A stretch of 35,603 nt of DNA from Candidatus Shapirobacteria bacterium (GTDB lineage Bacteria; Patescibacteriota; Microgenomatia; UBA12405). Of the stretch, positions 8,269-17,866 are shown piece after piece. Made by a program: the position numbers and the translations under genes. Numbering within the stretch: the first letter of the stretch is position 1; the number at the start of each line of letters is the position of its first letter. The notes below the pieces were generated by a model, which ran no database searches, was not told the DNA's origin, and was given only the letters and a program-made list of their open reading frames with translations. Location: the NCBI GenBank assembly GCA_028700625.1, contig JAQVSI010000010.1, forward strand, positions 1 to 35,603. The letters are read 5' to 3'.

Positions 8269-8793
8269 ATGAAATTAATTATTGGTCTAGGTAATCCAGA
8301 TAAAAAATATCAAAATACTCGCCATAATTTAGGTCAAAAAATTATTATTGATTATGTACGGGTGTATTGCAATACGCACCTTCAAAAAAAATCAAACCTT
8401 TCCGCTCAAATTTACGAAACCGGACAAGGGACTAATAAAACCATTTTTGCCGTCTCTACTGAATATATGAATAATTCAGGTATTACAATTCAAAAAATTT
8501 CTCAATTCTATAAAATCTCTCCACAAGATACTTATATTATTCATGACGATCTAGACTTAGAAGTAGGGGATTCAAAAATTCAATTCGACCGTGGATCAGC
8601 TGGTCATAATGGGATTAAATCTATAATTGAAAATTTAGGCACCCAACAGTTTAATCGTATTAGAATTGGTATCGGTAAACCTCAAAATAATATCCCTATA
8701 GAGGATTATGTTCTTCAATCTTTTTCAAAAGAAGAAAAAGAAAAAATAGAAAATATAACAACTAAGATATTTACAGTAATTAATAACCTTTAA
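8269..8793 (+). CDS. pth: Peptidyl-tRNA hydrolase
   Basis: MKLIIGLGNPDKKYQNTRHNLG; YMNNSG; HDDLDLEVG; GSAGHNGIKSI. Confidence 0.95.
   Translation: MKLIIGLGNPDKKYQNTRHNLGQKIIIDYVRVYCNTHLQKKSNLSAQIYETGQGTNKTIFAVSTEYMNNSGITIQKISQFYKISPQDTYIIHDDLDLEVGDSKIQFDRGSAGHNGIKSIIENLGTQQFNRIRIGIGKPQNNIPIEDYVLQSFSKEEKEKIENITTKIFTVINNL
8356..8388 (+). repeat. Palindromic element copy B inside pth
   Basis: gtac GGGTGTATTGCAATACGCAC cttcaaaaaa; same outer sequence as copy A, core palindrome with two substitutions. Confidence 0.8.
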
Positions 8794-10320
8794 ATGGTAA
8801 AAACTATTTTTAAATCAGTTACTAAATCAATTGGTCGCAGCATTAAAAATGATCCAGAAGTACAACGTCTTCGTCATAAATATCCTCGCTTCTTTAATTT
8901 CATAAAAAAACGTCTTACTCCTAATGAAAAATATGGTCTTTATTTAACTGTAGGTATTTTATTTACCTTATTTTTCATTTATCTTTTCTTTGGCATTGTC
9001 CAAGATTATATTGGTCAAGATATTTTAATTCGAACCGATCTTAGAATTATCAATTTAGTCAGTCATTTCCGAACTCCTTTCCTAAATAAGTTCATGCTTT
9101 TTATAACTTATCTTGCTAAAGCCGAAATTATAACCGTGGCCGTTATTTTTTCTTTAATAATCCTTTTTCTACTTCGAAAATGGTCTTATTTTAACAATCT
9201 TCTAGTTTTTGTTCTTGGTGGTGAACTTTTTGTTTGGATTATTAAAAACATTGTCAGTCGACCAAGACCTCCACTTGCCGAAGCTCTTGTCTCCGAAACC
9301 AGTTATAGTTTTCCTAGTGGTCATAGTTTTGTCGCTATTGCTTTCTATGGACTAATCACTTTTTTTCTATTTGAAACTTGTAAGAAAAAATATAAAAAAA
9401 CTTTAATTTTAATTTTTGGTCTTATTTTAGTAATTTTAATCGGATTTTCTAGAATTTTTCTTGGAGCCCATTGGCCCTCAGATGTTTTAGCTAGTTATAC
9501 TTCAGGACTGGCTTGGTTATCTATAATTATTACCACTGCTCAGATCAAAAGAAAATTTCACCCAAAATTAATCCACTCACCTCATTTAAAACACAAAACT
9601 GTCGCCAAAATTGCTTTATCACTAATAATAATATTTTCCATCTTCACATATCTTTTTTATAAAACTCATCCACTAAAACCAATAAATACAACACAAACTA
9701 CAAAAACTATTATCCAATTAAAAGAAGTTAACACAAAACTTTTTGAAAAATTACCAAAAATCAGTGAAACTATTACTGGTGCTCCAGCTGAACCAATTAA
9801 TATCATTACTATTGCCAGTAAAGATACACTAACCAAAGCTTTCATCGATTCTGGTTGGTATTTATTAGATCCAATTAATACCAAAAATACTTTCAAACTT
9901 ATTAATTCCATCATTAAAAAAAAATCTTATCCAAAAACTCCTGGTCTTCCCGTTTTTTGGGATACTCGTGCCAACGATCTTGGTTTTGGTAAACCAACTT
10001 CTGAAAACTTAGCCAGTTCTCGACATCATATTCATTTTTGGGAAACAGATTTCATCACCCCAGAAGGTCAAACAATTTGGGTTGGAACCGCCCATTTTGA
10101 TCAACAAATTAAAAAGAAGTTTAATATAATTCTTCCGATTCATTCCACTGAGCTAATTGTAGACAAAGAAAGAGAAGAAATTAAAAACACTCTTGAGAAG
10201 AATAATTTTCTCAAATCTTTTGAAAAAATAGATATAACTGGTCTTTCCTACGGAGTCAAAAAAAGTGGTAATAATTTTCTTACCGATGGGCAAGCTTATA
10301 TTTTATACTTAAAAAATTAA
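8794..10320 (+). CDS. PAP2-family phosphatase with C-terminal LssY-like domain
   Basis: KNIVSRPRPP, SYSFPSGHSF, SRIFLGAHWPSDV (PAP2 motifs); C-terminal PVFWDTRANDLGFGKPT...RHHIHFWET (LssY_C-like). Confidence 0.85.
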   Translation: MVKTIFKSVTKSIGRSIKNDPEVQRLRHKYPRFFNFIKKRLTPNEKYGLYLTVGILFTLFFIYLFFGIVQDYIGQDILIRTDLRIINLVSHFRTPFLNKFMLFITYLAKAEIITVAVIFSLIILFLLRKWSYFNNLLVFVLGGELFVWIIKNIVSRPRPPLAEALVSETSYSFPSGHSFVAIAFYGLITFFLFETCKKKYKKTLILIFGLILVILIGFSRIFLGAHWPSDVLASYTSGLAWLSIIITTAQIKRKFHPKLIHSPHLKHKTVAKIALSLIIIFSIFTYLFYKTHPLKPINTTQTTKTIIQLKEVNTKLFEKLPKISETITGAPAEPINIITIASKDTLTKAFIDSGWYLLDPINTKNTFKLINSIIKKKSYPKTPGLPVFWDTRANDLGFGKPTSENLASSRHHIHFWETDFITPEGQTIWVGTAHFDQQIKKKFNIILPIHSTELIVDKEREEIKNTLEKNNFLKSFEKIDITGLSYGVKKSGNNFLTDGQAYILYLKN

Positions 10321-10610
10321 TGACCAAAAACCCCGCCACTTCAATCGGTGATCAATTATTTAAGTTTAAAGAAACTTTAGAAAAAAGAGGTAAATACGTT
10401 AAAAATGAGTTTCAGGCTTATGGCCTCGATTTGGCCAAAGAATTAGACGATTGGAAAAACAAATCTCTTTATCTTCGGCTAGCTAAAACTGTTGATCGAG
10501 AAATTCTAGAAAAAGCCAGATATTTTGTCAAAGACCAAAACCCTGGTACCATTAAAACTCCCTACAAACTCTTTATGTGGAAATTAAAAGAATTAAAAAA
10601 AGAGAAATAA
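10320..10610 (+). CDS. Hypothetical protein
   Basis: ORF translationally coupled (TAATG) to preceding gene; no recognised motif. Confidence 0.6.
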   Translation: MTKNPATSIGDQLFKFKETLEKRGKYVKNEFQAYGLDLAKELDDWKNKSLYLRLAKTVDREILEKARYFVKDQNPGTIKTPYKLFMWKLKELKKEK

Positions 10611-10639
10611 ACCTAATTTTGGAGTATAATACACCGAAT

Positions 10640-11671
10640 ATGTCATTTCTTAAAAAACATTTTAAAAAAATCATTATTATTTCTATTATTTTAATTGCCT
10701 TATTTGTTGGATTTAAAATAAAGAATAGAAATAGTGATCAAAAATTCGATCCTAAAAAAGAAATTCTTGTCAACCCTCAAAAAAAAGATCTAGTTGAACA
10801 AATAACTTTAGCTGGATCAATCGATGCTACCTATAAAGCTGAATTAAAATTTCAAACCGGTGGTCAATTAGCTTGGATAGGAGTAAAAGTAGGGGATAAA
10901 GTTAAAAAATACCAAACAATTGCCAACCTCAACCAAGATCAGCTCAAAAAACAACTTGCAATAGACTTCAACAATTACAAAACCACTGCTTCTACTTTTT
11001 ACGATACTAAAGATCAGTATAAAGATTCTGTAATCACTACTGAAATTAAAAGAATTCTAGAACGCTCTCAAAATACTTTGGATAATTCAGTTATTAACTA
11101 CGAATTAGGAGATTTGGCGATTAAATATTCTCGTCTCTCTAGTCCTATTTCTGGTGTAGTAATTGCAGTTGATCAACCAAACGCTGGAATCAATATTACC
11201 CCAGCCAATAACATTGCTTCTATTATTGACCCTCAAAGTCTTTATTTTAAATCGCAAATTGACCAAGAAGATGTCGTTAAAATTAAAGTTGGTGACAAAG
11301 CCAAAATTAAAATAGATAGTTTTTCTGATCAAATTCTTGATTCTGAAATTACATACATTTCATTCACCCCAGTTATCGGTCAAACTTCTACTGTTTATGA
11401 AGTTAGATTCAAATTATCACTAAATAATGATGATTTGAAATATCGATTAAGTATGGATGGCGATGCTAATATTATTCTTAAAGAAATTCCTAATACTCTA
11501 ACTGTTCCAGTTGACAGCGTTTATCAAGATCAAGACCAACCTTATGTTTTTACTATTGATCAAGACAAAAAACTAATTAAAAAAACTATTAAAATTGGCA
11601 TTGAAACTGACACTGAAGTTGAAATTTTGGAGGGACTTAATGAAAACGATCAAATCGTCATTAAAAAATAA
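10640..11671 (+). CDS. HlyD/MacA-like membrane fusion protein of ABC exporter
   Basis: N-terminal TM; SIDATYKAELKFQTGGQLAWIGVKVGDKVKKYQTIANL; LSSPISGVVIAV; followed by MacB-like ATPase and permease. Start moved from 10577 to ATG 10640 because TATAAT at 10625-10630 lies inside the longer ORF. Confidence 0.85.
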   Translation: MSFLKKHFKKIIIISIILIALFVGFKIKNRNSDQKFDPKKEILVNPQKKDLVEQITLAGSIDATYKAELKFQTGGQLAWIGVKVGDKVKKYQTIANLNQDQLKKQLAIDFNNYKTTASTFYDTKDQYKDSVITTEIKRILERSQNTLDNSVINYELGDLAIKYSRLSSPISGVVIAVDQPNAGINITPANNIASIIDPQSLYFKSQIDQEDVVKIKVGDKAKIKIDSFSDQILDSEITYISFTPVIGQTSTVYEVRFKLSLNNDDLKYRLSMDGDANIILKEIPNTLTVPVDSVYQDQDQPYVFTIDQDKKLIKKTIKIGIETDTEVEILEGLNENDQIVIKK

Positions 11672-12350
11672 GATTGTTCTAGAACTAGAAAATGTGGTTA
11701 AAACTTACATTTCTGGTAATAGTCAATTTAATGCTCTTGACGGCGTTTCTCTAAAAATTATGGAAGGGGAATTTGTCTCAATAACTGGACCATCTGGATC
11801 TGGCAAATCAACTCTAATGCATATCATTGGTCTACTCGATAACCCCACTTCTGGACGAGTTTTATTAGAAGGCAAAGATATTTCTCAGTTAAAAGAAAAT
11901 CAACTCGCTCAGATTAGAAATATTACTCTCGGTTTTGTTTTTCAACAATTTAATCTTTTAGCCAGAACTCCCTCACTTGAAAATGCTATGTTGCCCTTAC
12001 TTTATTCTGATATTCTCAAATCAGAACGCGAACCAATCGCCTTAAAAATGTTAACTAAAGTTGGTTTAGCCGATAAAATAAAAAATACTCCAGCCCAACT
12101 TTCTGGCGGCCAACAACAACGTGTTGCCATTGCCAGGGCCTTAGTTAATAACCCTAAAATTATTCTTGCCGACGAACCAACTGGAAACCTTGATTCAAAA
12201 TCAGGAAAAGAAATTATCGAACTTTTTCATTATCTAAATAAAAAAGAGGGGAGAACTATCGTTCTAGTTACCCACGATATTGAATTAGCCAAACAAGCTA
12301 ATAGAATTATTATCATTAAAGACGGCAAAATCTTCAAAAAAGTTTTGTAA
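11640..12350 (+). CDS. ABC transporter ATP-binding protein (MacB/LolD-like)
   Basis: Walker [39 protein letters not shown] 11640 preceded by GGAGGG. Confidence 0.95.
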   Translation: MKTIKSSLKNKIVLELENVVKTYISGNSQFNALDGVSLKIMEGEFVSITGPSGSGKSTLMHIIGLLDNPTSGRVLLEGKDISQLKENQLAQIRNITLGFVFQQFNLLARTPSLENAMLPLLYSDILKSEREPIALKMLTKVGLADKIKNTPAQLSGGQQQRVAIARALVNNPKIILADEPTGNLDSKSGKEIIELFHYLNKKEGRTIVLVTHDIELAKQANRIIIIKDGKIFKKVL

Positions 12351-12353
12351 AAT

Positions 12354-13577
12354 ATGATTAAACCTTCCATCGATGACTTAATCAAATCAAGTTTTAGATC
12401 AATTCTAAAAAATAAAGGCCGAACCGTTTTAACTTCTTTAGGAATAATTATTGGTGTTGCCTCTGTTATTTTATTAACTTCAATTGGAAATGGTCTTAAA
12501 GGCTACATCGAACAGCAATTTGACGCTCTTGGAGCTAATTCCATTTTCATTTCTCCTGGTAAAATTTTTAATGATGATGGCGGATTTTCCCAAAACAGTA
12601 TGGCCACTGCCATGACTACCAGTTTTACTCAAAAAGATTTCAATCTTCTCAATCGAAAACTTAAAAACTCTGTTATTATGCCAGTTAATGCCACCTATGC
12701 TGACATCAAATCAAATTATGCTATAAAAAAAACCACCGAAATTGATGGTTCTGTCGAAGAATATGGAAAAAGTAATAATGTAATTCCTTCCAACGGAAAT
12801 GGTCGTTGGTTTACTAATGAAGAAAATGATAAAAAAAGTCCAGTTGTAGTTCTAGGTTACAAAATTGCCGAAACTCTTTTTCCTAAATCAAGTGCTGTCG
12901 GTAAAAAAATTATTATTAAAGGAAAAACATTCAAGGTTATTGGTGTCGTCGATCAAAAGGGAGCTTCAATGGGAGGACCTAGTGTCGATGATGCTGTTTA
13001 TGCCCCATTTTCAGTTGTTTCCGATTTAGCTGGTAATGAAAATATTAATACTTTTATAATTAAAGCTGCAAACAAAGATTCTGTTGAGTCAACTAAAAAA
13101 GAAATCACTAAAATTATGCTTGAAAAATACGACTCTGATGCTTTCACTGTTTTTGACAGCAGTCAGTTATTATCCAGTATCAATTCCATAATTGGCATAT
13201 TAACTGTCGGTTTATCAGGTATTGCCGCTATCTCCCTAATCGTCGGCGGCATTGGAATTATGAATATTATGTTAGTTACAGTATCTGAAAGGACTAAAGA
13301 AATTGGCCTTCGAAAAGCTATTGGTGCTTATCCTCGAGCTATTCTTATTCAATTTTTAATTGAAGCCATTATCCTTTCTAGTTTTGGTGGAGTTGTAGGC
13401 ATTATGATTGGTTGGCTAGGATCACTTGGCATTAATAACTTTTTTCCAGCCAAAGTTACTCTCAGTTCAGTTATTATTGCTTTTGGAGTTTCCACTTTAG
13501 TCGGTATTATTTTTGGTGTTGTTCCAGCTCGTAAAGCTTCAAAACTTTCCCCAATCGAAGCTTTAAGATACGAATAA
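12354..13577 (+). CDS. ABC transporter permease (MacB/FtsX family)
   Basis: LTSLGIIIGVASVILLTSIGNGL; GGIGIMNIMLVTVSERTKEIGLRKAIGA; PARKASKLSPIEALRYE. Confidence 0.95.
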   Translation: MIKPSIDDLIKSSFRSILKNKGRTVLTSLGIIIGVASVILLTSIGNGLKGYIEQQFDALGANSIFISPGKIFNDDGGFSQNSMATAMTTSFTQKDFNLLNRKLKNSVIMPVNATYADIKSNYAIKKTTEIDGSVEEYGKSNNVIPSNGNGRWFTNEENDKKSPVVVLGYKIAETLFPKSSAVGKKIIIKGKTFKVIGVVDQKGASMGGPSVDDAVYAPFSVVSDLAGNENINTFIIKAANKDSVESTKKEITKIMLEKYDSDAFTVFDSSQLLSSINSIIGILTVGLSGIAAISLIVGGIGIMNIMLVTVSERTKEIGLRKAIGAYPRAILIQFLIEAIILSSFGGVVGIMIGWLGSLGINNFFPAKVTLSSVIIAFGVSTLVGIIFGVVPARKASKLSPIEALRYE

Positions 13578-13601
13578 CTTTATTTTTGTTATCATTAATT
13601 A

Positions 13602-14165
13602 GTGAAAAAAGATTTACTCTTTCATTTATTACCATCTGCGATTGTTTTTGTTACAGTTTCCCTCATTTGGGTTATTTTTAGGGTCCCAAATCTTGAAATT
13701 ATTTATCTTTTCACAGGATTACTCTTGGGAACTTTTTTTCTAGATATCGACCATATTATTTACTGGTTTTATAGAAAACCAAATACTGATGAAAGTCGAA
13801 TTGTTCAAGCTGTTGTCGAAAAAAAAGATTTTAAATCCCTTTATCGATTAATCAAAGCCGCCAGACGTAGTCATGATAATTTAATCTTTCATCACTATTT
13901 TTTTCAAATAGGATTAACATTAATTTCTTTTTTTATTTTTAGTTCATCTTCAAATATTTTAATTCTTTCTTTTCTTTTATCTATGAATTTACATTTATTA
14001 ATAGACGAAATAAAAGATTATTTTAACAACCCCAAATTTCTTCAAGATTGGCTTTTTGCCAGAGAAGAAAAACAATTACCTCTCAGATTTCTCAAAAACT
14101 ATTTAACAGTTTTTATTATTCTCTTCTTTATTTTCCTTTTCCTTCTTGTAAAATCTAAAACATGA
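13602..14165 (+). CDS. Hypothetical membrane protein, possibly membrane-bound metal-dependent hydrolase-like
   Basis: GTG start; multiple hydrophobic helices; FFLDIDHIIYWF. Confidence 0.5.
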   Translation: MKKDLLFHLLPSAIVFVTVSLIWVIFRVPNLEIIYLFTGLLLGTFFLDIDHIIYWFYRKPNTDESRIVQAVVEKKDFKSLYRLIKAARRSHDNLIFHHYFFQIGLTLISFFIFSSSSNILILSFLLSMNLHLLIDEIKDYFNNPKFLQDWLFAREEKQLPLRFLKNYLTVFIILFFIFLFLLVKSKT

Positions 14166-14683
14166 TAATGTCATCTCCTCAGCTTTTTGAAGAAACAAAA
14201 AGATTTTTAACTCCACTTCAACAAAATTTATTAACTGACGTTGAAACCATCTTAAAAAAGATAAATTCCGAAGATCAAATTTACGATTACGCTTTTTTTG
14301 TTGCTCCTATTGCCAAGGCCTACGAGGGATTTTTAAAGGATTTCTTTCTTAAAATAGGCATAATTTCCGACAATGAATATGAAAGTGACCGTTTTAGAGT
14401 TGGTAAAACTTTAAACCCTTCTCTTAGATATAAAAGATTTTCTGTTTTTCAAAAATTATCAGACATCCACCAAGATGGTGAAGAATTAGCTGAAAGTCTT
14501 TGGGATGCTTGGAAGTTTGGCAGAAATGAAATTTTTCACTTTTTCCCCAATATTTCTCAAAATTTATCCAGAAATGAAGCTGAAGATAGAATCGATCTAC
14601 TTTTAAAAGCCATGATAAAAGCAGGGGAATTTTTAATTAACAACAAAGAAATTATTCGTCGATCTCGACTCGATTCCCGTTAA
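14162..14683 (+). CDS. HEPN-like domain protein (hypothetical)
   Basis: All-helical protein with R-x4-H motif (GRNEIFHFF); overlaps preceding ORF by 4 nt. Confidence 0.45.
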   Translation: MIMSSPQLFEETKRFLTPLQQNLLTDVETILKKINSEDQIYDYAFFVAPIAKAYEGFLKDFFLKIGIISDNEYESDRFRVGKTLNPSLRYKRFSVFQKLSDIHQDGEELAESLWDAWKFGRNEIFHFFPNISQNLSRNEAEDRIDLLLKAMIKAGEFLINNKEIIRRSRLDSR

Positions 14684-15479
14684 AATCTATTAAGGTGTTA
14701 GTTTTGAAATCCCAGAAATCTAGAGGTACTGGAATCTTATTTGCATTCCCTGGCACATCAATAATTAAAGTTGGACAAGCAAATCCAGAGATATTTTTTC
14801 TTAATTCCGTCATTATTTTTATTTCTTTTTTTAGTGGTACTATAAAATTTTCAATCCCTTCAATCTTGTTGCATTGATAAATGTTATATGGCCTAACTCC
14901 AATTTCGATTAGTCTACAAAAAAGCTTCTCTAAAACTTCTACTGAATCATTAAATCCTTTCAAAAAGACCGATTGTGAATACAAAATTACTCCTGTTTTT
15001 CTGATTTTTTCAATAACCTTTTCAGTTTCAGAAGTTAGCTCATTAATATGATTAATATGAACTGAAAAATAAATTATTTGTTTATATTTTTGTCCTAAAA
15101 TTTTTAAAAACTTTTCAGAAACCAATAGAGGAGCGGTAACCAAGGCTCGACTATGAATTCTAAAAATTTTTATTTGATCCAAAGCACTTAGTTTCTCAAG
15201 AGAATATTTTAATAAATCTAACACCATTAAAGGTTCACCTCCCGATAAAATTACTTCAGCAATTTCTTTATTTTTAAAAATATAATCGACAATCTTATCA
15301 ATGTCTTTCCTTGTCAAACTTTCTCTTTTTTCTTCTTTCTTCCATTTTCTAAAACAAAATTCACAATCCACCGGACACAAATATGTTAATTCAATCAAAA
15401 CCCTTGTTTTATATCTCCTAATTAACCCCTTAACAGGGGTAACTTTATCTTCAAAAAAAATATCTTTCATTTTATTCAA
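14652..15479 (-). CDS. KamA/EpmB-family radical SAM protein (lysine 2,3-aminomutase-like, short)
   Basis: CPVDCEFCFRKW (CxxxCxxC), VILSGGEPL, YNIYQCNKIEGIENF, PTLIIDVPGNANKIPVP (KamA-like PLP-lysine region). Confidence 0.85.
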   Translation of the reverse strand: MNKMKDIFFEDKVTPVKGLIRRYKTRVLIELTYLCPVDCEFCFRKWKKEEKRESLTRKDIDKIVDYIFKNKEIAEVILSGGEPLMVLDLLKYSLEKLSALDQIKIFRIHSRALVTAPLLVSEKFLKILGQKYKQIIYFSVHINHINELTSETEKVIEKIRKTGVILYSQSVFLKGFNDSVEVLEKLFCRLIEIGVRPYNIYQCNKIEGIENFIVPLKKEIKIMTELRKNISGFACPTLIIDVPGNANKIPVPLDFWDFKTNTLIDFNGNRVEIDE

Positions 15480-16461
15480 TTAAAATCAGTTTCAAATCAT
15501 TAATATTTTTAACATCAGCAAAAATCATCGCTAATCTATCTATTCCAATAGCAATTCCTGCACACTTTGGCAATTTTTCTAAAATTTCTAAAAATTCTAT
15601 GTCTGGCTCACAATTAATTAATCCTAAATTTTGGCGTTTTTTAATATCTTTTTCAAATCTTTCTTTATATTCTTCAATTATTACTCCCTCGTTTCCACAA
15701 TTTCCCAATTCAATTCCTTCAATATAAAACTCAAATCTTTCAGCAATATTATTTTCATTAACTTTAACAATTGCTGCCAATTCAGGTGGATATTCATAAA
15801 TAAAAGTAATTAAGCCATTTTTACCCAAATTTGGTTCAATTTCAATTCCATAAATTTGCGACCAAAGATCAACATAGTCCATTTTTTCAATTTCATAACC
15901 TTTCTTCTTTGCTTCTTCAAAAAATTTATTGTGATCAAAAATGTCAGTTATTCCAGCATATTTTTTAAAAGCTTCAGCCACTGTAATCTTCTCAAAAATT
16001 TTTAAATCAATAATTTTATTTTGATATTTAATTTCCTCTTTACCAAATAAATTTTTTGAAATAAATCTAATCAAATTCATAACATCTTCGGCAATATCAA
16101 AGTAATCTGCATTTACTCGATAAAATTCCAACATGGTAAATTCATAAGAATGTTTCTTTTCCACTGGTTCATTATTTCTAAAAGATTTTTCCAAAGAATA
16201 ACAACTACCAATTCCTTCAACAATTAATCTTTTTAAAAACAATTCAGGAGAAGGAATTAAATATAATTTTTCCTTTATTTCAGAATATAAATTTTCTGTT
16301 TCAAAAATTTCTAAATACGATTCTGGTATTAATTTAGGCGAAAGTAGGGGAGTATCAACTTTTACAAAAGAATTTTTTTGCAAAAAAACATCCACCAATC
16401 TTTTTACTTCCAAAAAAATCTGATGATTTTTTAAATTATCAATTTGAGACTTAATTTCCAT
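15472..16461 (-). CDS. epmA: EpmA/PoxA-like truncated class II lysyl-tRNA synthetase homolog
   Basis: Class II motifs SPELFLKRLIVEGIGSCYSLEKSFRNNEPVEKKHSYEFTMLEFYRV, AERFEFYIEGIELGN, GIAIGIDRLAMI; no N-terminal OB anticodon-binding domain. Confidence 0.85.
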   Translation of the reverse strand: MEIKSQIDNLKNHQIFLEVKRLVDVFLQKNSFVKVDTPLLSPKLIPESYLEIFETENLYSEIKEKLYLIPSPELFLKRLIVEGIGSCYSLEKSFRNNEPVEKKHSYEFTMLEFYRVNADYFDIAEDVMNLIRFISKNLFGKEEIKYQNKIIDLKIFEKITVAEAFKKYAGITDIFDHNKFFEEAKKKGYEIEKMDYVDLWSQIYGIEIEPNLGKNGLITFIYEYPPELAAIVKVNENNIAERFEFYIEGIELGNCGNEGVIIEEYKERFEKDIKKRQNLGLINCEPDIEFLEILEKLPKCAGIAIGIDRLAMIFADVKNINDLKLILIE

Positions 16462-16490
16462 AGAATCATATTATATCAACTAAATTAATA

Positions 16491-16518
16491 TTGACATAAA
16501 AACTAAATCAAGTAATAT
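16491..16518 (+). promoter_or_regulatory. Ferredoxin gene promoter
   Basis: TTGACA -16 nt- TAATAT, 6 nt before ATG 16525. Confidence 0.6.
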
Positions 16519-16524
16519 AAAAGC

Positions 16525-16719
16525 ATGTCTAAAATAATAATTGATCAAGAAAAATGTATTGGCTGCAACACTTGTCCAATGATGGATCCAGAAACTTTTG
16601 AAATGGATAATGCCATCTACAAGGCCAAAATAAAAAAACAACCAACAGAAATTACTGATAATATTAAATCAGCAATTGATGCTTGTCCTGTTGGAGCAAT
16701 TACCATTGAAGAAAATTAA
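16525..16719 (+). CDS. Ferredoxin (single [4Fe-4S])
   Basis: CIGCNTCP...CPVGAI cysteine pattern, 64 aa. Confidence 0.92.
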   Translation: MSKIIIDQEKCIGCNTCPMMDPETFEMDNAIYKAKIKKQPTEITDNIKSAIDACPVGAITIEEN

Positions 16720-16733
16720 TAATTAAAAAAAAT

Positions 16734-17771
16734 ATGGTCAAAAAACAAATTAAAAAAAACATTATTTCTCCTGTTCGTAAGAAATCAATAAATGTTCCAA
16801 TAATTGGAATTATTCTTTTCTCCTTATTATTAGCTGGATCTTCTTTTGCTGCTGGTATTGCTTTAATGAAAGTCAGGGCTAAAATAGCCACCAAATTAAC
16901 CTCAAAAAATATATTTGCCGCCACCAAGACTGATAAACCTCAATTAGACTTTTACGTCATGAGTTTTTGCCCTTATGGCAATCAAATAGAAGAAACTCTT
17001 AGGCCAGTTTTTGATCTTCTTGGCGATAAAGTTGAACTTAGACCTCGCTATATTTTTGAAAAAATTGAAGGTAATCTTAGCAGTTATTGTAAAACAGTTA
17101 ATCCAGACCCAACTCAATGTGAAACTTATGTCAAAAATAGTGGTGGTCAATTAAGAGATGTTGCTGATTGCCAACAACAAATTTCTGTTATGGTTAAAAA
17201 TTGTAACAACGAAAGTCAATATTTAAAAATTGGTAATAATCTTTATTCTTCTCTTCATGGCCGAATCGAAGCTAATCAAGATGTAAGAGAAATTTGTGCC
17301 TATAATTTAAATGAAGATAAGAAAGCTTGGTGGGATTTCATTAAAAACACCAATGATAATTGCACCTATCAAAACGCTGATACTTGCTGGGAAGAACAAG
17401 CTAAAAAAGCTGGTTTAGATACCAACAAAATCACTGAGTGTTTTAATAAAGATGCTGCCAGTTTAATTGAAAAAGAAATTGCTGATACTACCAAATACCA
17501 GATTCAAGGATCGCCTTCATTAATGATTGGAGAACAATCTTTTCCACCAGAAATCACTGCTGATGCTACTGATCAAAATCTTAAAATTGGTAATGAAGTA
17601 TTTAGTTTAAATCAAATTAGAACTCCAGATGTTATTAAAGAAGCTATCTGTAGTGCTTTCAAAAACGCTCCAAAAGAGTGTAGAAAAACTCTAACTGATC
17701 CAAATGCTATTGCTGCTGAAGCCGCCACTGGTGACGTCGCTGGTGCTGCTACTGCTGCTGAATGTAATTAA
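16734..17771 (+). CDS. Membrane-anchored thioredoxin-fold (DsbA-like) protein, Cys-rich
   Basis: N-terminal TM; FYVMSFCPYGNQIEETLRPVF; cis-Pro-like QGSPSLMI. Confidence 0.65.
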   Translation: MVKKQIKKNIISPVRKKSINVPIIGIILFSLLLAGSSFAAGIALMKVRAKIATKLTSKNIFAATKTDKPQLDFYVMSFCPYGNQIEETLRPVFDLLGDKVELRPRYIFEKIEGNLSSYCKTVNPDPTQCETYVKNSGGQLRDVADCQQQISVMVKNCNNESQYLKIGNNLYSSLHGRIEANQDVREICAYNLNEDKKAWWDFIKNTNDNCTYQNADTCWEEQAKKAGLDTNKITECFNKDAASLIEKEIADTTKYQIQGSPSLMIGEQSFPPEITADATDQNLKIGNEVFSLNQIRTPDVIKEAICSAFKNAPKECRKTLTDPNAIAAEAATGDVAGAATAAECN

Positions 17772-17787
17772 ATAAATTTGTAACTAA

Positions 17788-17816
17788 TAAAAACCCCGCC
17801 CCTGCGGGGTTTTTTG
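17788..17816 (+). terminator. Rho-independent terminator
   Basis: aaaaACCCCGCccctGCGGGGTtttttt: GC stem followed by T run, immediately 3' of the 17771 stop. Confidence 0.92.
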
Positions 17817-17837
17817 ATATAATTAATTATTATAAAA

Positions 17838-17866
17838 AATATCTCCCTATGTTAAAGGGAGATATT
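17838..17866 (+). other. 5'-leader stem-loop upstream of TrmH-like gene
   Basis: AATATCTCCCT-atgttaa-AGGGAGATATT, perfect 11-bp arms, 7-nt loop. Confidence 0.7.

Noticed and set aside
10577-10639. Upstream start codon for the HlyD-like gene
   Set aside because: The extension overlaps the preceding CDS and contains the TATAAT promoter; ATG 10640 gives a normal basic-TM N-terminus
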